Source: Diphasiastrum complanatum
Taxonomy: Eukaryota > Streptophyta > Lycopodiopsida > Lycopodiales > Lycopodiaceae
Length of the DNA: 64,000 nt
Assembly: GCA_029204225.1 (NCBI GenBank)
Contig: CM055108.1
Coordinates: forward strand, 9,050,601-9,114,600
Reading direction: 5' to 3'
Below are positions 1 through 10,076 of this stretch, in pieces. The translations under genes and the position numbers were made by a program. Below the pieces are notes generated by a model. The model saw only the letters and a list, made by a program, of their open reading frames with translations, made no database searches and was not told the origin of the DNA. Each line of letters opens with the position of its first letter. Within the stretch, counting starts at the first letter, position 1.

Positions 1-914
1 AGCAAGTGACCAAATCAAGTTATGGTGTGAAGAGTTACTTGCATTCTTAGAAAATACCCAAAACTAGGATGCCAAGATTACCTAGTAATGAACAAACTTG
101 ATCAACATATGATCAACACACTAAGATATTGATTCAACCTGTAAAACCACATGTAAACCACACTTCTAAAAGTTTATAAACTCCAGCAAGTGATAAATAC
201 AAGATTTAGAGGTGAATGAATGAGCACACTTAGTGAATCACAAGACTAGCTTCACTATCTTGTCAAATCTTGGTGTTTAGATGTAGATCTAAGATCACTT
301 CACATGAGAATGTTCCTCAACCTGTTAAGAACCTGAAAACACACTTGCATAATGGTTAACACCTTCCAGCAAATGCTCCAATCAAATTACATAAGGAGAG
401 TTACTTACATGCTCAACAAAGTACACCAAAATTTATGCCAAAATTGATGACAATCTTTACAATATGCTCTTCACAATGGAGCTTACAATATGTTCACCCA
501 AAAAAAGGGGATCTTTCATCCAAATGGGAGCTTTGCTCAGCCTTTAGGAGAATTACAACTCACTCAAAAGAGCATTTGTCATCCACTTAAGGAGAAGTTT
601 CATCCACTTAAGGAGAGTGTTCATCCAAGAATGGAGATTGTCAACAATAGGATTGAAAAGAACATTGTTAGTATTGAAGATGCACAAGCCTCACAATCAC
701 AAATGATTAGGTGTTATGATCTGATCCAAAATAGTTTCTTTTCAGCCTCTGATCTTCAATAGACCTGAAATATGCTTTTGATCCACAAGTTCAACTCACA
801 AAACAAAGGTTAGTAAGATTTGATCAACAAAGCAATGCAAAATCATGCTAGAACTTGATCAAACATCCAAATATCACCAAAAATGGAATACTTACTGTAA
901 ATAGAAGCCAACCA

Positions 915-926
915 GCTCTGATACCA
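915..926 (-). other. Primer-binding site, initiator Met tRNA type
   Basis: On the minus strand TGGTATCAGAGC directly follows the LTR end. This is the usual copia primer-binding sequence complementary to the 3' end of plant initiator Met tRNA. Confidence 0.9.
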
Positions 927-1581
927 TGTGAAAAATACAGATCCGAAGTGGATCTAAACTCCAAGATCATTGGCTTGAATGCTTGCACTCCAAACTACAT
1001 AAGCTAGGAATTGGCAACACATTCTATGCTACCTAGAATGCAAAGAACTTGATCAAAAAGCATTTATCACAAATGGAAACTTCCATAAACATCAAGTGCG
1101 GCCCAAAATAGCATTATACAGTCCATAATACATCAGCCTACCACTTTTGGAAAGCACCTAAGATCATACACAATAGCTTGAAGACAATACACACAACAAT
1201 GCTCTCAATGGAGGAAGAAACAATGACAATGATCTATTGATCTCAATGAAGCATACAAAAGGTTTCTCCTACCTGTTCTCCACGACTTCCCTACTATTTA
1301 TGGATGAGGAAGATGACTCTCTCTCCTCTCTCTAGAAGGTACTTGACCCTAGATATTCCCTATATAGGAAAAATAGCTAAAAATGGCTTATATGACCAAA
1401 ATACATCAAAATGGTCTCATTTTGAAGGGTATGAAGTTTGACACTTCATCATACTGAAAAAATACAGTAAATAAAAACATTGTGGCCTGGTTCACACGTG
1501 TGAAACTCCAGAACCAAAACTATTTACAATTTTAGCCAATTTAGGCCTCAAACTAGCTAGGAAATGTTGACAATTTTCACA
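927..1581 (-). repeat. 5' LTR of copia A copy 2 (655 bp)
   Basis: It is 655 bp long, the same as both LTRs of the intact family A element, and begins TGTGAAAA and ends TTTTTCACA on the minus strand. It contains the 14-bp palindrome TTCACACGTGTGAA at 1491-1504 and a CTATATAGG TATA-like box. Confidence 0.93.
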
Positions 1582-3600
1582 TGAACACCCTGACGAAAAA
1601 GGCACGAACGAGAAAAATTTGCAGTACAAGGGAGAAAGTTAGACGACGCGAAAGTCAAACGACGCGACATGAAAATCGTCGCAACACCTTTTCTGCCCTC
1701 ATGCTCCAAAAAGGACCAACAAGATCATGCAAGTACCCAGATGTATCGATATCTGATCTGATAGCATGACGTCAGCAGATACACTCTAGGTCGTGGCTAA
1801 TCTGCCACTCTTGTAATTCTTGATTAGTTATAGATGCTTAATTACTCTAATCTAGGAGCTGCACGACACGACTATATACATAGAAATGAAGTAGTCTAAT
1901 GCTAGTAGTCAAGACACACAAACAGAATACGAGTCCACCTGCATGCGAGACAAATTCTACATACGATCTGAAGATCTACAAGTCTGCTAGTAAGCAAGAC
2001 ATTAACTCGTGGGAGAACTATATTTCTCTCACGCCAACACACTGCGTGGATTTGCATGCAGTGCTTGAAGAATCAGAAAAACAATAGATGATTTTGTAGC
2101 CGTTGCGCACATGTCATTTTTTTCACGTCTGATCTTGAATGCAAATTAGTCTGTTGTTATTCGTGTGTCTGATTCACTCTTGTTCATTTAATTTCGCACA
2201 TTGGCTGAATTTTTGTTGAAAGCTACATTAATTTCTAAATGTAGATCAGCAGTGCCTGACTACATTCTGGAGGACTGTAGGAATGATACAGTTGGCAGTG
2301 ACTAGTAATCAGATCTGAACTCCATCCGAATTGTTTTCTTTCACGATTCTTTCATAACTGCGACGACTATTACTGTCATCATACTCATGCAGATCGAAGA
2401 CTGTGAAAGCAGCCATGTAGCATGGAAAAGATTAAAACAGAAGTATGAAGTGAGGACGAGTGATGCATCTTCACAATCAGCTACAATCCATACGATGAAA
2501 TGGCAACCAGTTAGATCAGCAAGTTGAGAAGATCAGACCGATCTTCACTCAACTCGTTGCATCAAGATAGGAGCACCAGGTCCCTGCACTACAATAGCTG
2601 ATGTACTTCATGAAGTCTCTACCTACGTCCTATCAGCCATTGAGAATGCTCATACTGAGTCTACCAGATATGACATTCAACAAAGCAGTCAGTCTTGTCG
2701 TTGATGAGAGACTGATGAGGGATGAAGTAGAAGGAAGCAGTGATCAAGAGAAGGCCCTCTTCACGAAAGGAAGGAAAAAAAACAAGAACAGACCCATATT
2801 CGACAAGACGAAGTTCTCGAATCAACAATATTCTTCATGTGATCATTGTCACAAACCAGGCCATACAGCCCAGCAATACCTTGCATGCACTACAAGAAGA
2901 AGGGGCACTCTGCATACGATTGCAGATTCAACCCAAAAAGAAAGAACAAGGCTGAGAAAGCAAATGTTACAAAGTCATCCAAGGATGTTGATAGAGGTGA
3001 TGAAGCCTTCACAATACTTGATAAAGCTTCAACGAGCTACACTGATCAGGAGTACGATGTAGTCATTGATTCAAGAGCAACATCACACATCACCTGCAAC
3101 AAGAAAATCTTGATCGACTTCAGAGAATTCAAAAATAACAGAGCAGTGATTCTAGGTGATGGGAGTAGACATGATGTCAAAGGCATCTCTACAGCTGCAG
3201 ACATTGTCAGGGCAAGCAGAGTTGCTAGGAGCACTCTATGTGTCTTCACTGAGAAAAGATCTGCTATCAATCTCCAAGATGGCAGATCTTGGAATTTGAA
3301 TTTTGTTCGATGGGAGTACATGTCGTATGATCGAGAAAAATACTTACAAATTGTTGACGGTTGGATGTAGAGAAGAAAATCTCTACCAAGCCAAGATAAT
3401 CAATAACTCTGATAGCATATAAATGCATCAGAAAATGAAGATTAGCTCTGGCACAAAAGAATGTATCATCTAAACATGAGAAGCTTGTATGACATGTGTA
3501 AGAAAGACATAGTCATAGGTCTAATGTTGTTTCGAGTAGAGATGTGATGAGTCCACATTCCTTGGACTAAAAGATGAAAGAGGCCATGAGATCTTCACAC
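1582..3600 (+). mobile_element. Copia family F fragment F1 (truncated LTR, gag, protease, start of integrase)
   Basis: The first ~700 bp match, in the opposite orientation, an LTR-plus-leader piece at 24109-25245 (shared stretch around the words for no-light-gap 'ctaatctgccactcttgtaattc'), so this is the F LTR, cut on its left by the A2 insertion. A leader and decayed gag and protease coding follow, then a trace of the GAG-pre-integrase region with a WHKRMYHLN-like pattern near 3450. The fragment gives way to minus-strand gypsy sequence near 3600. It is an old, immobile remnant. Confidence 0.75.
2387..3600 (+). pseudogene. Copia F gag-protease remnant
   Basis: The first methionine is at 2387. 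A UBN2-like gag core is readable across frameshifts (2387-2760), then two zinc-knuckle units (2830-2930) that have each lost a cysteine to tyrosine, then an aspartic-protease region near 3060-3100 whose active-site triplet reads DSR where the family has DSG. Past 3370 the pre-integrase region has many stops. With a broken protease, broken knuckles and several frameshifts, no product is expected. Gag would package element RNA and the protease would cut the polyprotein. Confidence 0.75.
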
Positions 3601-3639
3601 TGCTGAAAAGTTATATTGGGCATTCTGGAAACAAGGTCT

Positions 3640-5374
3640 TCTACAATAATATAAGAACGGTTTCTAAGTGGCGACAGATCTCTGAGTATCTCGCTACTTA
3701 TAACTGGATCTTAAAATGTCACTTTTTTAACTTGTCTAGTTTCTTCATCTAAAAGATTCTTAGCTTCTGAACTAATATCAACATCATGATATTTTCCATT
3801 AGACTTATCAAGGTTTAATTCTTTATTACTAGGAATTTTTACTAACTATTTTGTGACCTTCGCATTTTTTGTCGCGTTTTTCACGTCTTTCGCGGTTTTC
3901 GCAATTTTCATCTTAGTTTTCTTCTTATCTTTAAGAGTTAAAGAAGCTTTACTACTTCTTGTAGTTACTTTATTTATCTTTTTCTCTGAATCTAGCCATT
4001 GATGGTCTTGATCTTATAATTTAGACTCTACTTCTATCCTCTGAACTATCATGTAAGTGTTAGTCTTAGATGACCGAGGGTCGTCTTCCCTAGGCGAGTT
4101 TACAAACCTTGGTTTAGACCGTGGCTGTTGTGGTTGAGGACATTCAGTAGTGACATGCCCTTCACCTTTACAGTTAGCGTAGAGCGGCACATATCCGACA
4201 GAGGGCAACCCGGGGCTCCGCAATTGTAGCATGAACCCCTTACTCTGGTTGGTGAAGTGGAATCTCATGTTCCATCCCTTCGTAAAATAGTGTATTGTTG
4301 ACCAGTACGTTGTTTTTTGGTTAATACTGAGTTGCAGTATAAGCTATCTCCTCATGATTATTAATCGGACAGAGGAATAGTTCCTCTTCTAAATAGTTAG
4401 TCTGTAAACTGGGACAGTTGGTTTTAGAATGGCCTTCCTTCCCACAAGCGGTACACCAAACAATAGTGTTAGGCTTCACTTTCTTTCGCTTGGCTTTAAC
4501 ATCAGATATTTGAACTTTTAAATCACTCATTTCTTTTGTTAACAACTCAACACTTTTTTTTAATGGATCCATCTTTTCAGATTTCTCCATTCTTTTCTTT
4601 CTTTCAAAATTCCTATTCTTGGATTTCCTATAAGAAGATTCTTCTTCTGATGTAGAAGAATAAGATGAATACTCGGACATTGAATCAGATTCTGATTCAG
4701 ACTTAGTAGATGTTTCTCAACCGAGTTAAGTTGAGCCAACAATCTAGTGGAATATCCTATCTCCCTAAAGTGTTTAAAAAATATTGCTTTTAAAGCGTTC
4801 CAAGTATTACTTGTTTCCGGTACTAATTGACTGTACCAAATCCTAGCCTGCTTAGACCTGGCAGAATTCTAACTTTGTCCTCGTCCGTCTGCTCTTTGTT
4901 TGCTATTGTAATGGATTCAAACTGCGACAAATAACTATCCGCATCTTCAGATGATGATCCCTTAAAAAAATTGTATCTGATTTTTGTAGATGTGGGTGGT
5001 GCTGGATTAGCCATATTAACAGATGGTGGTGAACTAGATGAACTTGGAAGATCCGAATCTAAACTATGCTCAGACAATGGTTCTGAAGAAGAAGATTTTG
5101 ATTCTGAACTTGGTTCAAAAGTAGAATCAGACGAATCTGCTTCAGGTGAATCTGTAGAACTTTGTGTTTCAACGGATCTTTCCTCAAATGAATCTACAAA
5201 TGTTGTAGTAGCGTTTAGAAGATTATTAAACGCTTCAGGTGTTAATCTTGCTCTAACTGGTGAGTTTTGCAAATTTTGCAAATACAGATCTCTAGACTTT
5301 CTATATGCTTCTAATCGTTGTGCACGCTCTAAACGTTTCTGTTCAATAATTGCTTGAGAGTATGTTCTTGGCAT
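3640..5374 (-). pseudogene. Gypsy N gag remnant with two zinc knuckles
   Basis: The gene starts at 5374 (MPRTYSQ). A charged N-terminal coil of about 60 residues is followed by a long Ser/Glu/Asp-rich linker and the gag motif FFKGSSSEDADSYLSQFE near 4960-4900. Downstream, other frames hold a Ser/Glu/Lys-rich segment and the knuckle CTACGKEGHSKTNC (near 4430), then a second knuckle near 4190-4130 that reads CKGEGHVTTEC and has lost its first cysteine. The frame breaks near 4820 and 4320. The leftmost 350 bp are lysine-rich on this strand. It would be the capsid/nucleocapsid protein of a gypsy element and is now non-functional. Confidence 0.7.
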
Positions 5375-5439
5375 GCATTACATGGGAAAGATTCATAGAT
5401 GTAATACACTTAAAAATATTGCAAAAGGTGAAATTCATC

Positions 5440-5457
5440 TCCCCGGCAATGGCACCA
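5440..5457 (-). other. Primer-binding site, tRNA-Asp-like (decayed)
   Basis: The minus strand reads TGGTGCCATTGCCGGGGA, close to the common plant gypsy form TGGCGCCGTTGCCGGGGA. The two differences are what deamination at CpG sites would give. It sits 5 bp from the inferred LTR end at 5463. Confidence 0.75.
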
Positions 5458-5462
5458 AATTA

Positions 5463-6420
5463 TGTGGTGGCCTAGTCGTTATAGATTTTCACAAAATCGA
5501 TGAATTACGTAGTATAAAAGGTTTGATCATTCCCCAAGAGAGAGAATAATCTCATCTTTTGCATGGTAATTATTTGTATGATGGTAAACGGACTAGAATA
5601 TATAAAATTCACAATGAATACTACAGCGACATAACTGGTTATCCAAAGATATTTGGTAAATTGGCATCCAAGAACACTAATGGTGAAATGATTTGGTCAA
5701 GGTTTGCAATTGTAAAGATTACTTTATCTTTCAGGCTCTTCAGACATCAGGTAAACGGTCAGAACAAACAATAACTAGCAAATAGATTCATCAAGCAAAA
5801 TCACATTGGCTAAAGATTCTTCTTAATCAAACACAGAGTATTAGTTCTTATCGCAGGAAGCAAACAAAACAAAACATCAAACAATCTCATTATCTGAACA
5901 CATAGCTCATTCAGAATTGAAGGAAGTTCTGATCTAAGTTATGCTTAACAGCTTCGGCTAATTCCCTACACCCATTAGTCAGAATTGCTACTTGCTAGTG
6001 TCACCTTAAAATCCATGTTAGAGTAACCGAAATTCAGTAAGACATGAGAAATGTGTGTGACGCAAACAGAACAGTATCACAATCAATCACAGATCATACA
6101 GAGTGTATTTGCACAAATGATAAGAAGTAATTTTGTGAAAGATAGTAGAGGGAAATAATGCTCAAGCTATAGAAACTTGCTCTTCACTCTCTATTGATAC
6201 TCAGCTCTGCGTAGAAATGCGTCAGTACAATAGCACATAGTTATGTCCTTATAGGAACGTTCTTCAGCCTCAACGTCATTTACAAACCGTCAAAATGTTG
6301 GTTCTGAACTACTACTGCGTCTCTTATAGAATGTCGCAACTTCTATTCTAAATATGAATTTACAAGGTGCAATTAGGCCTTTACATGTATTTAGGCACTA
6401 TAGCACATATACATATATAG
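5463..6420 (-). repeat. Probable 5' LTR of gypsy N
   Basis: This stretch lies next to the primer-binding site and ends CCACCACA on the minus strand. It has no coding sign apart from chance frames. A TATAAGGA-like box lies near 6245 on the minus strand. Without a partner LTR the outer boundary is uncertain. Confidence 0.55.
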
Positions 6421-6466
6421 AAATTGAAATTTTTTTACAATATATGACAAAACTTGGATAATGTGA

Positions 6467-7708
6467 GATCATGAGACTCCACAGACATCGTCATCATCAT
6501 CATCATCATCATCAAGCTAGTACAAAGGAATCTCAATGAGGATGTCTTCTCCGTCATCCCAGTACAAGCCGTTGTCCAGTGCAGAAAAGAACAGGGAAGC
6601 AAAAGAAGAAGCAGAGAATATTGTTGAGCAGGAGCAGAATCAAGCTGATATTCCACAGGAGCTAGCACCTCGAGAGGAAGAACAGACTCCTGATATCTAG
6701 TAGGACAGGGAGAGTGACGTTGAGGCACCGATTCTCGATGCCAAATTATATAAAAAGATTTTTGGTACAATGTTGCCGGATACACAGGCGGCTATTCAGC
6801 ATTTTGTCAGCCTAGAGAAAGTCTCCAGGAAGATCCCTCCAAGCAGACCTAATACAAAAGGATACAGAACTAGAGGACATCAAGGCTGAGTTGTCTCATA
6901 AGAGCGAAGAGCTTCAAGCAGCCCAAGCAGAGCTGAGTAGAAAAGATGTAGCTCTTGAAGAAGCAAAAGGCAGACAAGATGCTACGCTAGAAGTATTGGA
7001 AGAGATGCAAGAGCAGTCCAATGCCTTTGAAAGCAAAAATTTATTGCTCAAATAGATTTAGACCCTGCAGGCTTCCTTGCAGGAGGAAAGACACATTCGA
7101 GCTACTCTCCAGAGTAGTAATGAGGAGCTGAGCGACAAACTCAGCAGTGCCTAGGAGTCTGTTGCCCAGCTGCAAAATTCTATAGATATGTTGAAAAGAG
7201 ACAACCAGATTTATAAGAGATAGGCCGAAGAGGCAATTTTATGGCGAATCAGCGCCGAAGTTACATTGAGAGCCTATGTATCTCATGGCAGATACAGGAT
7301 CGACCCAACAACCTAGAACGCAATTCAAGAAAGGATGATCCAAACCTTCCAGCTGCAATATTTGCAACCTTAGATGGTTTCTTATGAAAAATTAAAAAAA
7401 GAACTAGAAGATGCTAAATTCCAGTCAAGCCAAATGCAAACTTTTGAGGAGGAAGAACCAGCATAGTGCCAAGATCAATCTATGCAGACGGATGAGCCAG
7501 CCCCAAAGCTATATCAGAAAAGGTCATCCAGACAACTGTCATCTACAAGCAAATCTAGAAAGATCAGGAGACGCGGACCGATTCCAAGGATGCTGCGAAG
7601 GTGAGGACAGTCAGTGTCATAGTTGCTCCAGACCAACCAGCAACACTCAGCATTATTTCACAACAAGCTGAGGCGTCGCACAGTGGAGCTATTGTGAAGA
7701 AGAACAAG
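6467..7708 (+). pseudogene. Decayed coiled-coil protein gene with TAG-only internal stops
   Basis: A plus-strand frame opens at 6467 after a TGA and runs through a poly-Ser tract (6491-6514), a first plausible Met (6536 or 6542), and a Glu/Gln-rich acidic region to about 6830. One frameshift leads into the next frame (about 6840-7601), which reads as a long heptad-like coiled coil (for example ELSHKSEELQAAQAELSRK) and ends in a basic tail rich in Ser, Lys and Arg. In-frame stops before 7602 are at 6518, 6698, 6701, 7053, 7059, 7152, 7221, 7314, 7371 and 7464, and every one is TAG, mostly where Gln would fit. The product is not recognised; it could be a host gene fragment or an extra ORF of a retroelement. 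Confidence 0.6.
6491..6514 (+). repeat. (TCA)8 microsatellite
   Basis: There are eight perfect TCA triplets. In the frame of the coiled-coil pseudogene they encode a serine run. Confidence 0.9.
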
Positions 7709-7785
7709 GTAGTATATTCACTACTTAAGACAAAATTTTAGACATTTCAGCAAGAACTAACATTCTTTTTTCCACCGTTTTGTAG
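7709..7785 (+). other. Possible 77-bp intron at the end of the coiled-coil pseudogene
   Basis: The donor context AAG|GTAGTA, a CTAAC branch-like site about 25 bp before the end, a pyrimidine-rich tract and TTTTGTAG|TCC form a complete set of plant-like splice signals. The sequence after 7785 reads open for about 20 codons. This is inference from signals only; a TGA at 7602 (itself in an AAG|GTGAGG donor-like context) and a TAG at 7620 precede it. Confidence 0.3.
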
Positions 7786-8034
7786 TCCAAAACTCCAGTG
7801 GAGAATGGATTACCTTTTTTTAATGGGAAAGCCCTTGGACTTTTTCTAGACTAAGTTCTTTTTGGGCCAAACTAACAGTGCACCAAAAAGGAGTCCTTGC
7901 TCTTGCCATTGTTCAGAATGAGTTCAATGTGCTAACTAACTATATCCATGTGATTGCAGAATCCTTGTATATATATTTTTTAGAATACCTAAAAACATTT
8001 AAAAACAATATTTTTTCAGCTCTGGATGAGTATC
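7786..8034. other. Unassigned spacer
   Basis: After about 20 open codons following the possible intron I see no gene. A TGTGATTGCAG acceptor-like string occurs near 7950. The LTR remnant of gypsy G begins near 8035. Confidence 0.4.
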
Positions 8035-8188
8035 GGAGAGATCCTTGGAGGCTTGCAGATCCTTACTTGCAGGTGGAAACATCCTAGCTTGGAGTTGGGA
8101 AGCATCTTGAAGCTTGCAGGTTGCTTGGAGGACATTTGGAGGCTCTACCTTGGATTTGGAGGACTTCCTCACCATCTATTTGTAAAAG
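8035..8188 (+). repeat. Remnant of 5' LTR of chromovirus G
   Basis: From GGAGAGATCCTTGGAGG to TTTGTAAAAG it matches 14033-14186 with only a few differences. Upstream of 8035 similarity stops, so about 870 bp of LTR are missing. Confidence 0.85.
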
Positions 8189-8200
8189 TGGTATCAGAGC
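8189..8200 (+). other. Primer-binding site of chromovirus G
   Basis: TGGTATCAGAGC directly follows the LTR end. It is of the initiator Met tRNA type. Confidence 0.88.
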
Positions 8201-9147
8201 TAGACAAAGGATGGTAACCTTTCTAACCTTCTTCAAGTTCTATTAAGATCACCAACTAATTTTTTTTTTTGGAGAAGATTATAGGCTTTTCTAGTTGTAG
8301 GAAGCTTGTAGTTGAAGTACCCAATGAATCTAGTTCTCTTTGGAAGAGAGTAGTGATGCTTATAGAATTGTTTAGGGGCTGATTTTTGATAATGTTAGAG
8401 AAGTTTTAAAGTGGGCTTTGGGTTTTTAAAAGTTTTGAAAAAAGATTTTTGGGATAGGTAGAGGAAGTCTTCCTCTACATACACAAACTTTTTTTGGCAA
8501 AAAGATTGATTCTAGCTATGTGTTTTGATCAAAACTAGTGTTTTTTTTTGCATAAATGAAGTGTTTGAAGTTCTGATTTTCATTTTGAAGTTCTATTTTC
8601 ATGAAGATGACAATGTAGGAAGGGAATGGTAGTGTAACTTCGTGCATAAAACATTTGAAATTCTGTTTTTTGTCATTTTGAAGTTCTGATTTTCAGACCT
8701 ATAAATCTGAAAATCAGATCTGAAAATTGAAGTTTTCATAAAGCTTCATTAGTTATCCATTTCTAGACACTAGTTTCTTGGTTTTGGAAATCTAGAATAG
8801 TGAGAAATGTGAAAACTTTGGTTGGAAATGACAAATAGAATTGGAATGGGAATGGAATGGGAAATTTATGTAAACATAAGCTTGGATTAGTTGATTGAAG
8901 TTTACATAAAGATTTGGTTTTCATTTTTGCCTTTGATTAAGGCAAATGTAGCTTGTTGTTGTTTTCCTCTTAAGCTTGGATTAAGCTTGCAAATAGTAGG
9001 CTTGGATTGAGCTTACAAACAATAAGATTGAATGATTAGAAGCAAATGCTTTTTATTTGCATTGGATGTAACAATTGAAGCATTTCTATCATTCTAATTT
9101 GAGCACTTGTTGTATTTGCATAATAGGAAAATACACAAGCAACCCCA
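8201..9147 (+). other. Untranslated leader of chromovirus G
   Basis: About 950 bp of T-rich sequence without a convincing reading frame. It has short internal repeats, with AAGTTCTGATTTTCA-like strings near 8570-8700 and AAGCTTGGATTGAGCTT-like strings near 8880-9020. Confidence 0.6.
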
Positions 9148-10060
9148 ATGGATCAAACCAATGAAAACCCAACATTTGATCTATCAAACCCATCCAATGT
9201 GGCACAAGCTCTTGAACTATTATACCAACAAATTCAAGCCACTAATAAGCAACTTCTTGAAACTAATCAAAGAAACCAAGACTTAGAGTCTAGGTTAGCC
9301 AATCAGAAGAAACATGTAGTTCCACCTCCTGTAAAAGTGTTTAAGGGGGAGAAGAAGGATAGGAACTTACAAGTGATAAGTTCTTGGCTGAATGTTTGGA
9401 ACAAATACTTTGCCATGAACCAATTCCCTGAATCTGAGAAGTTATCCACTGTCACTATGTTCCTTGAAGGAAGAGCCTTAGTTTGGTGGGATGACTTAGT
9501 TGCAAAGGGCAATCAACCTTGTACATGGAATGACTTTTGCAAGCTTTTTAGGGATTATTTTCTACCACTTTTCGATGACTATGAACACTTCCAAAAGTTG
9601 AGTCATCTAACCATGAATAAAGGTTTGGAACAGTTTATTCAAGATTTTCATGAGTACCTGAATCCACTTTATAGTGATATTCCACCTAAGGTACAAATGT
9701 TAATGTTTATTGATGGGTTACCAAAAGATTATCAAGTGGATGTTCGTAAGAACCATCCAAAAACCCTAGAAGATGCTATTAGGGCTGCAAAATACTTTGA
9801 TGACACACCTAAGCCACCTAGGGGTCAACAGCCTAATGAGCAGAAAAAAGGTTTTCAATTTAAGAGGAATGATAGGAAGTTGTTAATGAAACACATCCCA
9901 ATTCCAACAATCCTAAGAAAACCAAGAAAAACTTTAAAAACCATCATGGTGGCAATGATAAAGCTAAAGCTCGTAAGAAGAACCTGTGCTTCAAGTGCAA
10001 TGGCGAGGGTTACCTTGCACGTGATTGCGTCAAAAAACAAGCTTCAACCTCAGGTAATCT
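9148..10060 (+). pseudogene. Chromovirus G gag
   Basis: It starts at 9148 (MDQTNENPTFDL). A coiled N-terminus with Gln/Asn-rich residues leads into the classic retrotransposon gag core (ALVWWDDLV about residues 110-118, then FRDYFLPLF). The frame is intact to about 9885, then a frameshift moves the nucleocapsid part into another frame, where the zinc knuckle CFKCNGEGYLARDC lies at 9987-10028 with Tyr in place of the metal-binding His (10011-10013). The product would be the particle protein; the frameshift and the lost His argue it is dead. Confidence 0.82.
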
Positions 10061-10076
10061 ATCTCGAAGTAGTGAG

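Larger units (their letters stand above)
1..1581 (-). mobile_element. Copia family A, second copy (5' LTR and leader only, cut by window edge)
   Basis: This stretch is the reverse complement of the 5' LTR and leader of the intact element at 35945-42376, matching base for base over long runs. Reading on the minus strand it has the LTR (1581 to 927), the primer-binding site, and about 914 bp of untranslated leader before the window ends, so the polyprotein gene lies outside. The junction at 1581/1582 drops straight into a copia F LTR, so A2 inserted into F. Its target duplication cannot be checked because the other end is not visible. Near identity to the intact copy suggests a recent insertion. 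Confidence 0.92.
3601..6420 (-). mobile_element. Gypsy-type element N fragment (LTR, primer-binding site, gag)
   Basis: Reading right to left there is an LTR-like region, a tRNA-Asp-like primer-binding site, a very short leader (~65 bp), and a gag gene that breaks into lysine-rich sequence before ending near 3600 against copia F1. No protease, reverse transcriptase or integrase is visible, so this is a 3'-truncated copy or a gag-only element. The right LTR edge (~6420) is an estimate because no second LTR copy is in the window. Confidence 0.7.

Noticed and set aside
490-762. 90-residue frame antisense to the copia A leader, seen again at 36764-37036
   Set aside because: The two frames differ by one residue only because the two A copies are both young. 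The frame is antisense in the leader, with no domain or codon signal.
5559-5774. 71-residue frame in the gypsy N LTR
   Set aside because: Lies inside the LTR next to a primer-binding site, no recognisable domain.
6467-7601. TAG reassigned to glutamine
   Set aside because: Copia A and other intact frames use CAA/CAG for Gln and ordinary stops; the single gene is also frameshifted, so decay is simpler.
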